DNA of 36,791 nucleotides from Planctomycetaceae bacterium (GTDB taxonomy: Bacteria > Planctomycetota > Planctomycetia > Pirellulales > Thermoguttaceae). Below the pieces are notes generated by a model. That model saw only the letters and a program-made list of their open reading frames with translations. It had not been told where the DNA came from and made no database searches. This document shows, piece by piece, positions 9,201 to 16,127 of this stretch. Every line of letters begins with the position of its first letter. Position 1 is the first letter of the stretch. The DNA lies in contig SUVI01000016.1 of NCBI GenBank assembly GCA_015062085.1, positions 1 through 36,791 on the forward strand, given 5' to 3'. A program made the position numbers and the translations under genes.

Positions 9201-10262
9201 CACGTTGAACATGACGTTTTCAACGTCGGACCATTTTTCCAGCGGGAGCCAGCGATTGGACTTTTCGACATCCTGGACCATGTCTGCGATGGTCGTTCCG
9301 GGGATCGTTTCCGGAGCGAATTCGACATCCACTTCCGTTCCGTCGCTGATGGTGAATTTAATGGAAGCCGACGCCATCCCTTTTTTCGCTTTTCCGATCA
9401 TGATGGATTCGCGGTCCGAACGCATCGGAGGAACGGTTTTGGGGTAAAGGGAGTCGAAATTATGTTCGGGATCGCCCGTGACCCAACCGACTTTCCGACG
9501 GATCATGGCGGGAAGTTCTGCGAAGCTGCTGTCGCCGGTCGTGACGACATTTCCGCCGGTTTTCGCAGCGAGTGTCTTCAGGACGACCATATCGACATCC
9601 GGACCAACAGCCACGGAGTGGACCGAGATGTGGTCTTTCGCGAACTGGTCAGCCATTCTGGTAAAGGATTCCAGCGACATGAGTTTCGCTCGGCTGCGTC
9701 CCTGTCCGATGAAGACGATGACGCGTTCGGAATCTGCCGTCGTGTCAAAACTTCCGGAGGCGGCGGTCAGGACGCGTTCCAGATCCACAGCGCCCAGCGG
9801 TGTGTAGGTCTGAAGTTTCGCGACAGCCTGAGCGACATCTTCCGTACCGGGTGCGGAGAATGCATTCGTGAGGCGGACGGCCTGCGTATCGACTGCGAAA
9901 ATGCTTACGCGGTCTGACGGGCTGAGGCTTTCAAGAAGCGTCGAAACCGCCATGACCTGATCGTCGCGGAAACTGCCGTTCATGGAGGCAGAAGTGTCGC
10001 ACAGGATGACGAGATCCACACTCGCAGCCTGTTTTTCCATAATCGGAGGAATCGACAGTGCGAAATAATCCGCGTCCTCGCTGGAGTTTACCTGTAGTTT
10101 CGGTTCTGCAGCGTTACCGACCGCAACGTCCTGCACGATGACTTCTCCAACCACCGCTATATCGCTGACCGGGCCCACGAGCGGTGCATTTTGTGCATTC
10201 GCAAGGCCCCACGCATTCACCAGCAAGGTGCCGAGAACCAGTGAAAAAATCTGTTTTGTCAT
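6291..10262 (-). CDS. Giant exported VWA protein with STN-like, TPR-like and DUF2135-like parts
   Basis: The 1323-residue protein starts with a signal peptide (cleavage probably after AWGLANA, near residue 23). A von Willebrand A domain (about 82-260) has DTSASM (89-94), but the usual later MIDAS Asp is replaced in FIGQGRS. A helical TPR-like region with charged coiled coil spans about 355-610. Residues about 676-755 resemble an STN/secretin N-domain (ISLGAALRLMLSSNGM). A Met/Gly-rich low-complexity linker (about 781-830) leads to further TPR-like helices (890-1075). Residues about 1080-1190 resemble DUF2135 (VKVSWTGEADVDLFVEEP), and the tail 1255-1305 resembles the SADRRYVRI region seen in planctomycete secretin-like proteins (from memory). 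The ATG at 10262 has GGAGAG 8 nt upstream. It is probably a periplasmic or surface scaffold; its function is unknown. Confidence 0.9.
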   Translation of the reverse strand: MTKQIFSLVLGTLLVNAWGLANAQNAPLVGPVSDIAVVGEVIVQDVAVGNAAEPKLQVNSSEDADYFALSIPPIMEKQAASVDLVILCDTSASMNGSFRDDQVMAVSTLLESLSPSDRVSIFAVDTQAVRLTNAFSAPGTEDVAQAVAKLQTYTPLGAVDLERVLTAASGSFDTTADSERVIVFIGQGRSRAKLMSLESFTRMADQFAKDHISVHSVAVGPDVDMVVLKTLAAKTGGNVVTTGDSSFAELPAMIRRKVGWVTGDPEHNFDSLYPKTVPPMRSDRESIMIGKAKKGMASASIKFTISDGTEVDVEFAPETIPGTTIADMVQDVEKSNRWLPLEKWSDVENVMFNVNQNVDFMLAAASELLRTLEESDMTNMTDEQRKAFEENMKNAVQMVEKAKVLAPNHPNVQYIAGLCEQVAEKLEGGEITYQDAGPTLADEGRAEDVNTQRQRIMVQEAISNARQMMSDNPDSAIEILMVQLATIESVGLPAEVQDTLTKQIQSSIREAKARKEEQSIKKAEDRARLTEMRERQIALDNAKTDEENMKKMMRRFDALMDEGKYRQAEESAAAAVLEKDPENIAAIAGTMSARHRGYVERNRQIAVLRQKGFVDALHQAEIGNIPFPDDPPIVYPDSEVWKRLTERRVAKYSSMDLAQRSPVEKQLMEAVKESTQISEIETPLPEVIEKLKQQHNIEIQLDVAALEEEGLDPELPITLDVHGISLGAALRLMLSSNGMMFVVEDEVLKITTQSRAEESQSTRVYPVADLVIPIQNLPPMNGGMGGGMLGNNSSMGSGFGGMMGNAGAGMGMGMGGMGGMGGMGGGMGGFMNSGEALKRAAAIDRATGGAFFNAKEEVRPAQKAASPKKSVKKASPEKWNRYFKKMAEVEDQAKIEESQAMVREVVRLLKKEKRYSEIITVLQAAILNNQIQPWMYETLAIAMVMDGRSEAEVERAYLSALEFCEDPNQMLLIGTFMQDLGYTQRALDIFQQLGSLFPNEPAPFVFALNLARRPDVDNVEMVKWASLGLLKLEVPAERKPDWENALLCAKAVKVRLEAEGKTEEANAFALAMEKALQRDCVVKVSWTGEADVDLFVEEPNGSLCSMRNQRSAGGGFIAADGFTKAEGRDASSKAEESYICSEGFPGTYRVFAKRIWGDVTGNKVIVEGTIHYGTGEAKTIKMAVPLENDVCCVEFALDEGRRTESLEQAELQNAVAEARDTVVAQKLFQNIDQHAMASYSSSDSSNPWGFLQNDAVGYMPVIWTLKPGATYGATGVVSADRRYVRISVAPSFSSIGKVTVFNYVTGEGNSYDQGSGMSGLGSN

Positions 10263-10744
10263 AGTTTACTCTCCAAAGAAAGCAACAGTCCTCTGAATTA
10301 TGGTCTCCAAAAATCCTTCACTCCAGGAAATTCGGGCAAGCCACTGTTTCGTTTCTGTTTTGGTTTCTTTACTGTGTACCTTTGCCGACGCGATGATCTG
10401 TCTGTCTTCGCAACAGAAGCCTGGAACTGGATCTGACCGCGCGGCTGCGGTACATTTTCTCTTTCGCAAGGGGCGGTCTTACAGGAAGCCCCTGCATACC
10501 GTCAAAATTCCCTGCTGTACCATCAAAAATCTATCCTGCATCTTTCGCACAGGCTGGATCGACGGCATTTTCTCGCGAAATCTGAAAATAAAATGATTCC
10601 ATTCGACAAAATCGGTCTTTTCGCGAAACAATCTGACAAAATTTATTGATTCTGTCATAATCCGCACGAACCGCACAATCGGACATGTGTTTCGGTTCAG
10701 GATCGAAAATAAAAATTTGCCGTTCACCGTTCACCGTTCACTGT
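10263..10744. other. Intergenic stretch upstream of the VWA gene
   Basis: These 482 bp lie between the start of the VWA gene and the 3' end of thpR. Small open frames are present but unconvincing. I see an inverted pair TGACA (10634-10638) and TGTCA (10653-10657), and two TCGCGAAA sites (near 10573 and 10620), each followed by CTGA. These could be operators, but nothing links them to a regulator. The thpR-end repeat occupies 10721-10762. Confidence 0.4.
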
Positions 10745-10762
10745 TCAGCGTTCACCGTTCAG
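10721..10762. repeat. 7-bp minisatellite overlapping the thpR stop codon
   Basis: Six consecutive 7-bp units of consensus CGTTCAC, two of them ending in G instead of C and one of these starting with T. The stop codon of thpR (10745-10747) and the codons for its last residues (NGER) lie inside the array. Confidence 0.9.
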
Positions 10763-11326
10763 CGGGCAGGTCGCCAGCGTCGTGTAGGAGGAACCGGACC
10801 GTGCCATATGACTGGCGAAGACCGTGACGTGACGGATGAATGATTTGCCGAGGTCGATCTTCTCGTATTGCGTCAGCAGCGCGCTGAGGTCTGCGAGTGC
10901 GGCGTTAGCGCGTTTCAGGCGTCCAAGGGTAACGTGCGGAGAAAACGGTTTCAGTTCCCGCGGAAAACCGGCGGCCTGCATCGCTTCATCGACGCGGCGT
11001 GCAAGTTCTGTGATCTCCTCCCGGCCTTCATTTACGCCGACCCAGACCGTTCGGGGTTTTTCGATGGACGGAAACGCTCCTGCTCCGCAAAGTCCGAGCG
11101 TGAACGGCGGAAGATCGCGGACTGCCCGCTGAACGCGCAGGCAAATGTCGTTGACTTCTTCGTTTGGGATCTCATCCAGGAACTTCAGCGTCACGTGAAA
11201 TTTGTGCGGCTGCTCCCATTTGACATCTGCGCCGGGTTCCATTAGTTTACGGGCAAAATTTCCGGTTTGAGCGCGTGATTTATCGCCGATCTCGACGCCG
11301 ATGAATGTGCGAATTTTAAAATCCAT
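10745..11326 (-). CDS. thpR: RNA 2',3'-cyclic phosphodiesterase (2'-5' RNA ligase family)
   Basis: This 2H phosphoesterase superfamily enzyme opens 2',3'-cyclic phosphates on RNA; the ligase name reflects a reverse activity seen in vitro. Both catalytic HxTx motifs are present in matching contexts: HVTLKFLDE (His44, Thr46) and HVTLGRLKR (His131, Thr133). The N terminus RTFIGVEI and the PRTVWVGV strand are typical. The length of 193 residues is normal. The ATG at 11326 has no obvious Shine-Dalgarno sequence. The final residues NGER are encoded by the 7-bp minisatellite, so the natural C terminus may vary between strains. Confidence 0.95.
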   Translation of the reverse strand: MDFKIRTFIGVEIGDKSRAQTGNFARKLMEPGADVKWEQPHKFHVTLKFLDEIPNEEVNDICLRVQRAVRDLPPFTLGLCGAGAFPSIEKPRTVWVGVNEGREEITELARRVDEAMQAAGFPRELKPFSPHVTLGRLKRANAALADLSALLTQYEKIDLGKSFIRHVTVFASHMARSGSSYTTLATCPLNGER

Positions 11327-11816
11327 GTCTTTTTGTGTTTTTCGATGCGTTTTGTTTTGGGGTTTGGGTTTTCGATCCGAGCTTTTGGATCGGGTCTGAC
11401 GGCACGCTTTCCCAACTCAAAAACTCTCGTATTTCCCTCCGCGAAAGTTTCCTCGTCCGCACAAAACGCATTTCTGGCACTTTTGACAGATAAAATCGGA
11501 GAAAATTTCGATTTTTTTCGGAAAATTTTGCTTTTTTACCGGCAGGGTCACTGGGAAAAAATCGCATTTCCGGCTATACTGTCAGGAAGTGGTCCATGCG
11601 CTGTGGCGGAATCGGCTGCCGCCTTGAATCAACTTTCCCATTAGTGTCGCATTTTTTTCGCTTTGCGTCAACGGGGTGGGAGCCTTTCCGGCGCAATTTT
11701 TCGCAAAAAAATGGGGAAATTTCCAAATTTGCAGATTTTTCCAATTTTTCATTCGCGAAAATTTCCTTTTCACCCGGTTTCAAACGCATTCACCTTTTTA
11801 TTTTCAGGAACATCCA
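11327..11816. other. Divergent intergenic region between thpR and the zinc-ribbon gene
   Basis: These 490 AT-rich bp should hold promoters for both directions. The best -10 on the plus strand is TATACT (11575-11580), with only a poor -35. A TTGACA at 11483-11488 has no -10 at a suitable distance. An open frame reaches back from the downstream gene to 11676, but its Phe-rich translation does not look like protein. No RNA gene is recognised. Confidence 0.4.
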
Positions 11817-12719
11817 ATGGCCATCATCGTTACGTGCCCCGGCTGCCATAAAAGTTTCAGTGTTCGGGATGAATTTGGAGGACGCAAAGGTCCCTGCCCG
11901 AAATGCAAGACCATCATCACGATCCCCATGCCTGAGGGAAAAGTCAAGGTCCACGGCGGCGAAGCGTTCAGTTCCGGAGGGACCAGTGCGACGGGACAGC
12001 TCGTCCTTAAACCGCTCAAACGGCGCGAGAACATTTTCAAGCCCAAAACCGCCGCCCTCATCGCGGGATGTACGCTGACGGTCTTCCTTTTGGCGTGGCT
12101 TTTGGGAGGGATCTTCCGTACAAGCGGCATCGCTGCGTTCGTCGGACTCGTTCTCGTGACACCTCCTTTGGTCTACGCGCCGTGGTTTTTCCTTCGCGAT
12201 TCGGAAGCGATCGAAGACCTCAGCCGTTCGGAACTCATCATGCGTACGGTGATCTGTTCCGGAGTTTATCTTGCGTTCTGGACGGCGTACATTTTTTTCG
12301 CTCCGGCACTCGCGGATGCGTTCGGCAGTATGTTCTCATACATGACGTGGCCGTTCGCCGCCATTCCGCTTTTGATCGCCGGCGGTCTGATCGCTTCGTT
12401 CCTTTTCGACCTGGAATATTCGGACGGCTTCATCCACATCGCATTTTACGCCATGCTGACGGGCCTGCTCTTCTGGACGGCGGGGCTTTCGCTCTCTCCG
12501 GAGGATGCCGTTTCTGCGCAGACTCCTGTTTCGGCAGATGCTTCTGCTTCGATGAACGCGGCCGGAAACGAGAACGCCGACGCTGAAAATGCTGACTCGG
12601 ACAAAAAATCGAAAAACGACAAAAAGAGCAAGAAAAACAAAAAAGGCAAGAAGGATGAACCCGCAGCCCCGCCGATCCCCATGAAGGACGGCAAGCCGAT
12701 CGATCCGCGTATGAAGTAA
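11817..12719 (+). CDS. Zinc-ribbon (MJ0042-type) multi-pass membrane protein
   Basis: The 300-residue protein opens with a zinc ribbon, with Cys7, Cys10, Cys27 and Cys30 (TCPGC and PCPKC), of the MJ0042 finger type abundant in planctomycetes. After a linker come about five hydrophobic helices (roughly 79-100, 104-126, 143-168, 175-198 and 203-226). The tail is Ala/Asp/Asn-rich, then lysine-rich, and ends with a proline-rich segment. I chose ATG 11817 because it has AGGAA 7 nt upstream and starts just before the first Cys pair. The zinc ribbon is probably cytoplasmic; no catalytic motif is visible and the function is unknown. The HAD phosphatase gene follows after 60 bp on the same strand, so the two may be co-transcribed. 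Confidence 0.85.
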   Translation: MAIIVTCPGCHKSFSVRDEFGGRKGPCPKCKTIITIPMPEGKVKVHGGEAFSSGGTSATGQLVLKPLKRRENIFKPKTAALIAGCTLTVFLLAWLLGGIFRTSGIAAFVGLVLVTPPLVYAPWFFLRDSEAIEDLSRSELIMRTVICSGVYLAFWTAYIFFAPALADAFGSMFSYMTWPFAAIPLLIAGGLIASFLFDLEYSDGFIHIAFYAMLTGLLFWTAGLSLSPEDAVSAQTPVSADASASMNAAGNENADAENADSDKKSKNDKKSKKNKKGKKDEPAAPPIPMKDGKPIDPRMK

Positions 12720-12779
12720 ATACCGTTTTCCCGGTCCGTTTTCCAACGCAGCCTCACCCCAAAAAATACGGAGTTTTTT

Positions 12780-13496
12780 ATGCAGAAGAAACTGCAGCAG
12801 AAACCGCTGAAAGCAGTGATCTTTGATTTTGACGGCACGCTCGGCGACACGCTGGCGCTCTGTCTTGAGGCTGCGCATCGGACGGCCGAGCCGCTTTTAG
12901 GACGGAAAGTCACCGACGCGGAGATCCTTGCGACGTTCGGGCCAAGCGAAGAAGGGGCGTTTCGGAAACTCGTTCCGCCGGAGCTTTACGAAACGGCTCT
13001 GGAAGCGTACATTGCGAAATGCCGGGAACTTCTCGCGGAGTATCCGTCCCTTTTCCCGGGGATCCGCGAAATACTCGACGACCTGAAGCGCAGCGGCATG
13101 ATCCTGGGTCTGGTGACCGGCCGGGGAAAGCGCACGTGCGACGATGCGCTGAAATTTTACGGAATCTTCGACCTTTTCGACCAGATCGAACCCGGCATCG
13201 AATCTGGACCGAGCAAACCGCAGGGACTGACGCGGATCCTGGAGCATTTCGGACTTTCACCGGAGGAAGCCGTCTACGTCGGCGACGCCCCTTCCGACGT
13301 GACGGCATGCCGGGAAGTCGGCATTCCGATCCTGGGTGCCGCATGGGCTTCCACTGCCGAAACAGACGACATTTCCGTCTGGAACCCCAACGCCGTCCTT
13401 CACAGCGTCGCGGAACTCCGTGCATGGCTCACCGCACGCGGGGCGTTTAGAAATGCCGTCGATCTGCCCTTCGAAACAAACAAAAAGCTAGGATAA
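12780..13496 (+). CDS. HAD superfamily phosphatase, phosphoglycolate phosphatase-like
   Basis: A complete haloacid dehalogenase (subfamily IA) phosphatase of 238 residues. Motif I is DFDGT with nucleophile Asp16 and acid Asp18. Motif II is VTGRG around Thr113. Motif III is Lys146 in SKPQG. Motif IV is GDAPSD (Asp169, Asp173). The helical cap lies between residues 23 and 95. The layout matches Gph/PpaX-type enzymes that dephosphorylate 2-phosphoglycolate or pyrophosphate, but the substrate cannot be fixed from sequence. The ATG at 12780 is preceded by GGAG 7 nt upstream. Confidence 0.93.
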   Translation: MQKKLQQKPLKAVIFDFDGTLGDTLALCLEAAHRTAEPLLGRKVTDAEILATFGPSEEGAFRKLVPPELYETALEAYIAKCRELLAEYPSLFPGIREILDDLKRSGMILGLVTGRGKRTCDDALKFYGIFDLFDQIEPGIESGPSKPQGLTRILEHFGLSPEEAVYVGDAPSDVTACREVGIPILGAAWASTAETDDISVWNPNAVLHSVAELRAWLTARGAFRNAVDLPFETNKKLG

Positions 13497-13583
13497 AAGA
13501 TTTGATCAAGGGCAAGAATGCCCGATGTCCGTTCAAAAATCTTGGCATTTATCAAAAAAAGTTTTAATTTTGACATGCACTTC

Positions 13584-13611
13584 TTGATTTTAAATAAACA
13601 TGTTGTATAAT
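13584..13611 (+). promoter_or_regulatory. Promoter candidate for the secreted BspA-type gene
   Basis: TTGATT (13584-13589) lies 16 bp from a perfect TATAAT (13606-13611). Transcription would start near 13618, giving a leader of about 100 nt. A better-looking TTGACA at 13570-13575 lies 30 bp from the same -10, too far to pair with it. A small GGGCA/TGCCC hairpin (13510-13523) sits between the HAD stop and this promoter. Confidence 0.6.
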
Positions 13612-13714
13612 GAAATTGAGATTAGGTGAAATTTCTTTGTGGAAAATTTTGCCAACGAAATAATTCTCAATCGTTTGTCACCATTATTGTATTTGTTAAA
13701 TAGGAGAAATTTTT

Positions 13715-14797
13715 ATGAAAAAACTTCTGACTCTGTTTTTGGCATTCATCCCTGCTTTTGTTATGGCTAGCGACGAGACTGTTCAGTCATCGGCAACTAT
13801 GCAAAACGGTAAAAACACAGCCGCAGGCAAAACCGTCGTCCAGAATTGGCTCTCTCTGGATTCCTTGGGGATCATCCATGATGCAAGAGTCTCGGAGTAC
13901 ATGCTTCAAGAATATGGGTTTGAGAGTAAGGCTACATTTAATGCCGTAACACTCACGAAATATACCGGTACAGCCGAGGGCGTCCGGATCCCTCGCGTAA
14001 AGCGAATTGGCGATTACTCATTCGCGGATTCCAATACAATCAAAGCTGTTGTTATTTCAGACGGCACGACTTCCATTGGAGAAGGAGCCTTTAGAGGATG
14101 CGCGTATCTTGCATCTATCGTGATTCCCAATAGCGTTATTGACATTGGTAATTACGCATTCTGTCGATCCGGACTTACCTCTGTGACCATTCCCAAGGGT
14201 GTACTCAGCATTGGAGAGGGAACGTTTGCGGATTGTTTTAAGCTGATGACCGTAACGATTTTAGATGGGGTAATAAGTATTGGAGATGGAGCATTTTCTG
14301 ATTGCAATTCCCTTTTGGCTGTGACGTTCCCCGAAAGCATAAGGAGCATTGGAGGTCTGGCATTTTACGAATGTGAAAGCCTCACTTCCGTGACCATTCC
14401 TGCTAACGTAACGCATATCGGTATTGGTGCCTTTGGTGAATGCACACATGTAACGGAATTCTGTGTCTCTGAAGACAATACTCATTTCAAAAGCATTAAT
14501 GGTGTCCTCTTTACTGCGGATGGCCAGGTACTCATTCAATTTCCGCTTGGCTCCTCTATCACAGAATACACGGTTCCAGACGGTGTGAAGTGTATTGGAT
14601 TTGCTGCGTTCTGTCGTTCTGAGAACCTTAGATCCGTGACGATCCCTGAGAGTGTTACGGTATTTGGAGATGAGGCGTTTGACGGTTGCGAAAACTTCAC
14701 GATTTATGGGGCACCCGGCTCGAAAGCTGAGAAATATGCAAGGGAACATGGTATTGATTTTCAGGAAGCTTCAGAATCGTTTCCTGCTTTCGAGTAA
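13715..14797 (+). CDS. Secreted BspA-type leucine-rich-repeat protein
   Basis: A signal peptide (about 18 residues, ending PAFVMA) is followed by LRR_5/BspA-type repeats of about 23 residues with the pattern SIGEGAF-x-GC-x-L-x-SVTIP, from roughly residue 95 to 345. The array is interrupted once by an insert (HFKSINGVLFTADG, about 263-276) that is also found in the kinase at the window end. The C terminus GSKAEKYAREHGIDF is the usual end of BspA-like proteins. Such repeats mediate adhesion or protein binding, so a surface or extracellular role is likely. The ATG at 13715 has AGGAG 8 nt upstream. The gene and its flanks look more AT-rich than neighbouring genes, which may indicate transfer or relaxed composition. 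Confidence 0.93.
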   Translation: MKKLLTLFLAFIPAFVMASDETVQSSATMQNGKNTAAGKTVVQNWLSLDSLGIIHDARVSEYMLQEYGFESKATFNAVTLTKYTGTAEGVRIPRVKRIGDYSFADSNTIKAVVISDGTTSIGEGAFRGCAYLASIVIPNSVIDIGNYAFCRSGLTSVTIPKGVLSIGEGTFADCFKLMTVTILDGVISIGDGAFSDCNSLLAVTFPESIRSIGGLAFYECESLTSVTIPANVTHIGIGAFGECTHVTEFCVSEDNTHFKSINGVLFTADGQVLIQFPLGSSITEYTVPDGVKCIGFAAFCRSENLRSVTIPESVTVFGDEAFDGCENFTIYGAPGSKAEKYAREHGIDFQEASESFPAFE

Positions 14798-14814
14798 TAC
14801 GATTCCAATAGCGC

Positions 14815-14853
14815 CACTGATAAAAATTGGGCCATTGCACTTCTTTATCAGTG
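14815..14853 (+). terminator. Long-stem hairpin after the BspA-type gene
   Basis: CACTGATAAA (14815-14824) and TTTATCAGTG (14844-14853) form a perfect 10-bp stem with a 19-nt loop, 18 bp after the stop codon. It is followed by AAAATCG rather than a U tract, so it could be a terminator, an RNA-stabilising hairpin or a regulator site. Confidence 0.5.
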
Positions 14854-14974
14854 AAAATCGTGCTAATTTGTTCAAATATTTTTATTTGTAAATTTTTGAG
14901 ATTTTTTCAGAAGGTGCGTGCCGTTAAAGTAAGGTTACAGAAGGAGCGCACCATTTTTTCAGAAAGGATCGATC

Positions 14975-15943
14975 ATGAGATCATTCATTTTGTCGGCAGT
15001 CTTCACGCTTTTGCTCACTGGTGCAGCACTGGCGGAAGAGGGTTTCACTTCACTCTTTAACGGCAAAGACCTGACCGGGTGGACCGTGAAGGGCGGTTTC
15101 GCTTCGTATGCGGTCGAAGATGGCGTCATCGTCGGAAAATGCGCTCCCGGCACTCCCGGAAACACGTTCCTCTGCACGGAAAAAGAGTACTCCAACTTCA
15201 TCCTGCGTCTGGAAGTCCGCTACGTCGTGATGGGCAATTCGGGCGTGCAGGTCCGAAGTCATGCGCGTCCGCGCGGTGAGCGGGAAAGCGTCTACGGCTA
15301 CCAGTGCGAGATCGCCGACCGGGTCGCCGTCGGACAGATCTACGATGAAGGACGCCGTGCGTGGGGCTACAGTTCCAAATTCCGCGGTCTGAAACGTCCG
15401 GACGACTGGTTCTCCGCCGATGCTCCGTGGGCATTCCGGAAAGATGAATGGAATCTGGTCGAGATCCAGTGTCTTGGTCCCTCCATTCGCACGTGGATCA
15501 ACGGAGTTCCCTGCGCGAACATGATCGACGTTCTGGATGAAAGCGGATTCATCGGACTCCAAGTCCACGCAGGCAGTGCGGGAACGCTCCAGTGGCGGGA
15601 TCTTGAGATCCGCGAACTTTCTGCGCCGGAATGGAAGAAGATCGACTCTGGAATCGAGAAACTTGGCGATTTCGTCCTCCGAGCCAAAGTATCCAAAGAG
15701 ACCGCCTTGGCACTCTGCGGCAGCGAGGAAGAAAAGAAATTCGTGAAAGACGGCGAGAATTTCTGCGTCCTCGCATTGATCGGCAGCCGGTGCGTCTTGA
15801 ATTTCAATGACCGTGAAGTCCGCGACGTGAACGACTCCACCGCTGTCGCCGCCATGCGCGAAACGCTCGCGAAAGTCAGTGCCAACATTTCCGGTGAAGT
15901 CATGGAGATCGACGCGGAAATGAAAGCACAGCTGGAACGCTGA
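14975..15943 (+). CDS. Secreted DUF1080 (3-keto-disaccharide hydrolase-like) protein
   Basis: A 20-residue signal peptide (LLTGAALA) precedes a DUF1080 domain (about 23-214). It has the hallmark FNGKDLTGW (28-36), then GNSGVQVRS, YGYQCEI, YDEGRR and the closing strand GFIGLQVHAG. The fold is a concanavalin-like beta sandwich; some members hydrolyse 3-keto-glycosides, but most are uncharacterised. The remaining 110 residues have no motif I recognise. The ATG at 14975 has AAAGGA 6 nt upstream. The glycoside-hydrolase-like gene follows on the same strand after 184 bp, which fits a shared role in carbohydrate use. A second DUF1080 domain occurs in the gene at 31871-34198. Confidence 0.93.
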   Translation: MRSFILSAVFTLLLTGAALAEEGFTSLFNGKDLTGWTVKGGFASYAVEDGVIVGKCAPGTPGNTFLCTEKEYSNFILRLEVRYVVMGNSGVQVRSHARPRGERESVYGYQCEIADRVAVGQIYDEGRRAWGYSSKFRGLKRPDDWFSADAPWAFRKDEWNLVEIQCLGPSIRTWINGVPCANMIDVLDESGFIGLQVHAGSAGTLQWRDLEIRELSAPEWKKIDSGIEKLGDFVLRAKVSKETALALCGSEEEKKFVKDGENFCVLALIGSRCVLNFNDREVRDVNDSTAVAAMRETLAKVSANISGEVMEIDAEMKAQLER

Positions 15944-16127
15944 CCTAGGTCCCAATTGGGATCTGAACTCCAGACCCGAGCTTAGATCCGGAGACTCCAG
16001 ACCGATCTGAAATAAAAGTTTTTCCCGCGTTTTGGAGAGGCCTTTCCTCTCCTTTCGCCGTTTTTGCCCGGTCCATTCAGCTCCGGAGTTTTTTCCATTT
16101 TCTTCCCATTTTTCGCGAGCATTTCCC

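Noticed and set aside
11676..11816. Upstream extension of the zinc-ribbon protein
   Set aside because: ATG 11817 has a ribosome binding site and opens directly at the zinc ribbon; the extension is AT-rich sequence read as Phe-rich peptide.
13570..13611. TTGACA (13570-13575) paired with TATAAT (13606-13611)
   Set aside because: The spacing is 30 bp; TTGATT at 13584 with 16 bp is the more plausible -35.
16032..16127. N-terminal extension of the glycoside-hydrolase-like protein from a TTG codon
   Set aside because: The added 32 residues are Phe/Pro/Ser-rich and would precede an otherwise normal signal peptide starting at ATG 16128.
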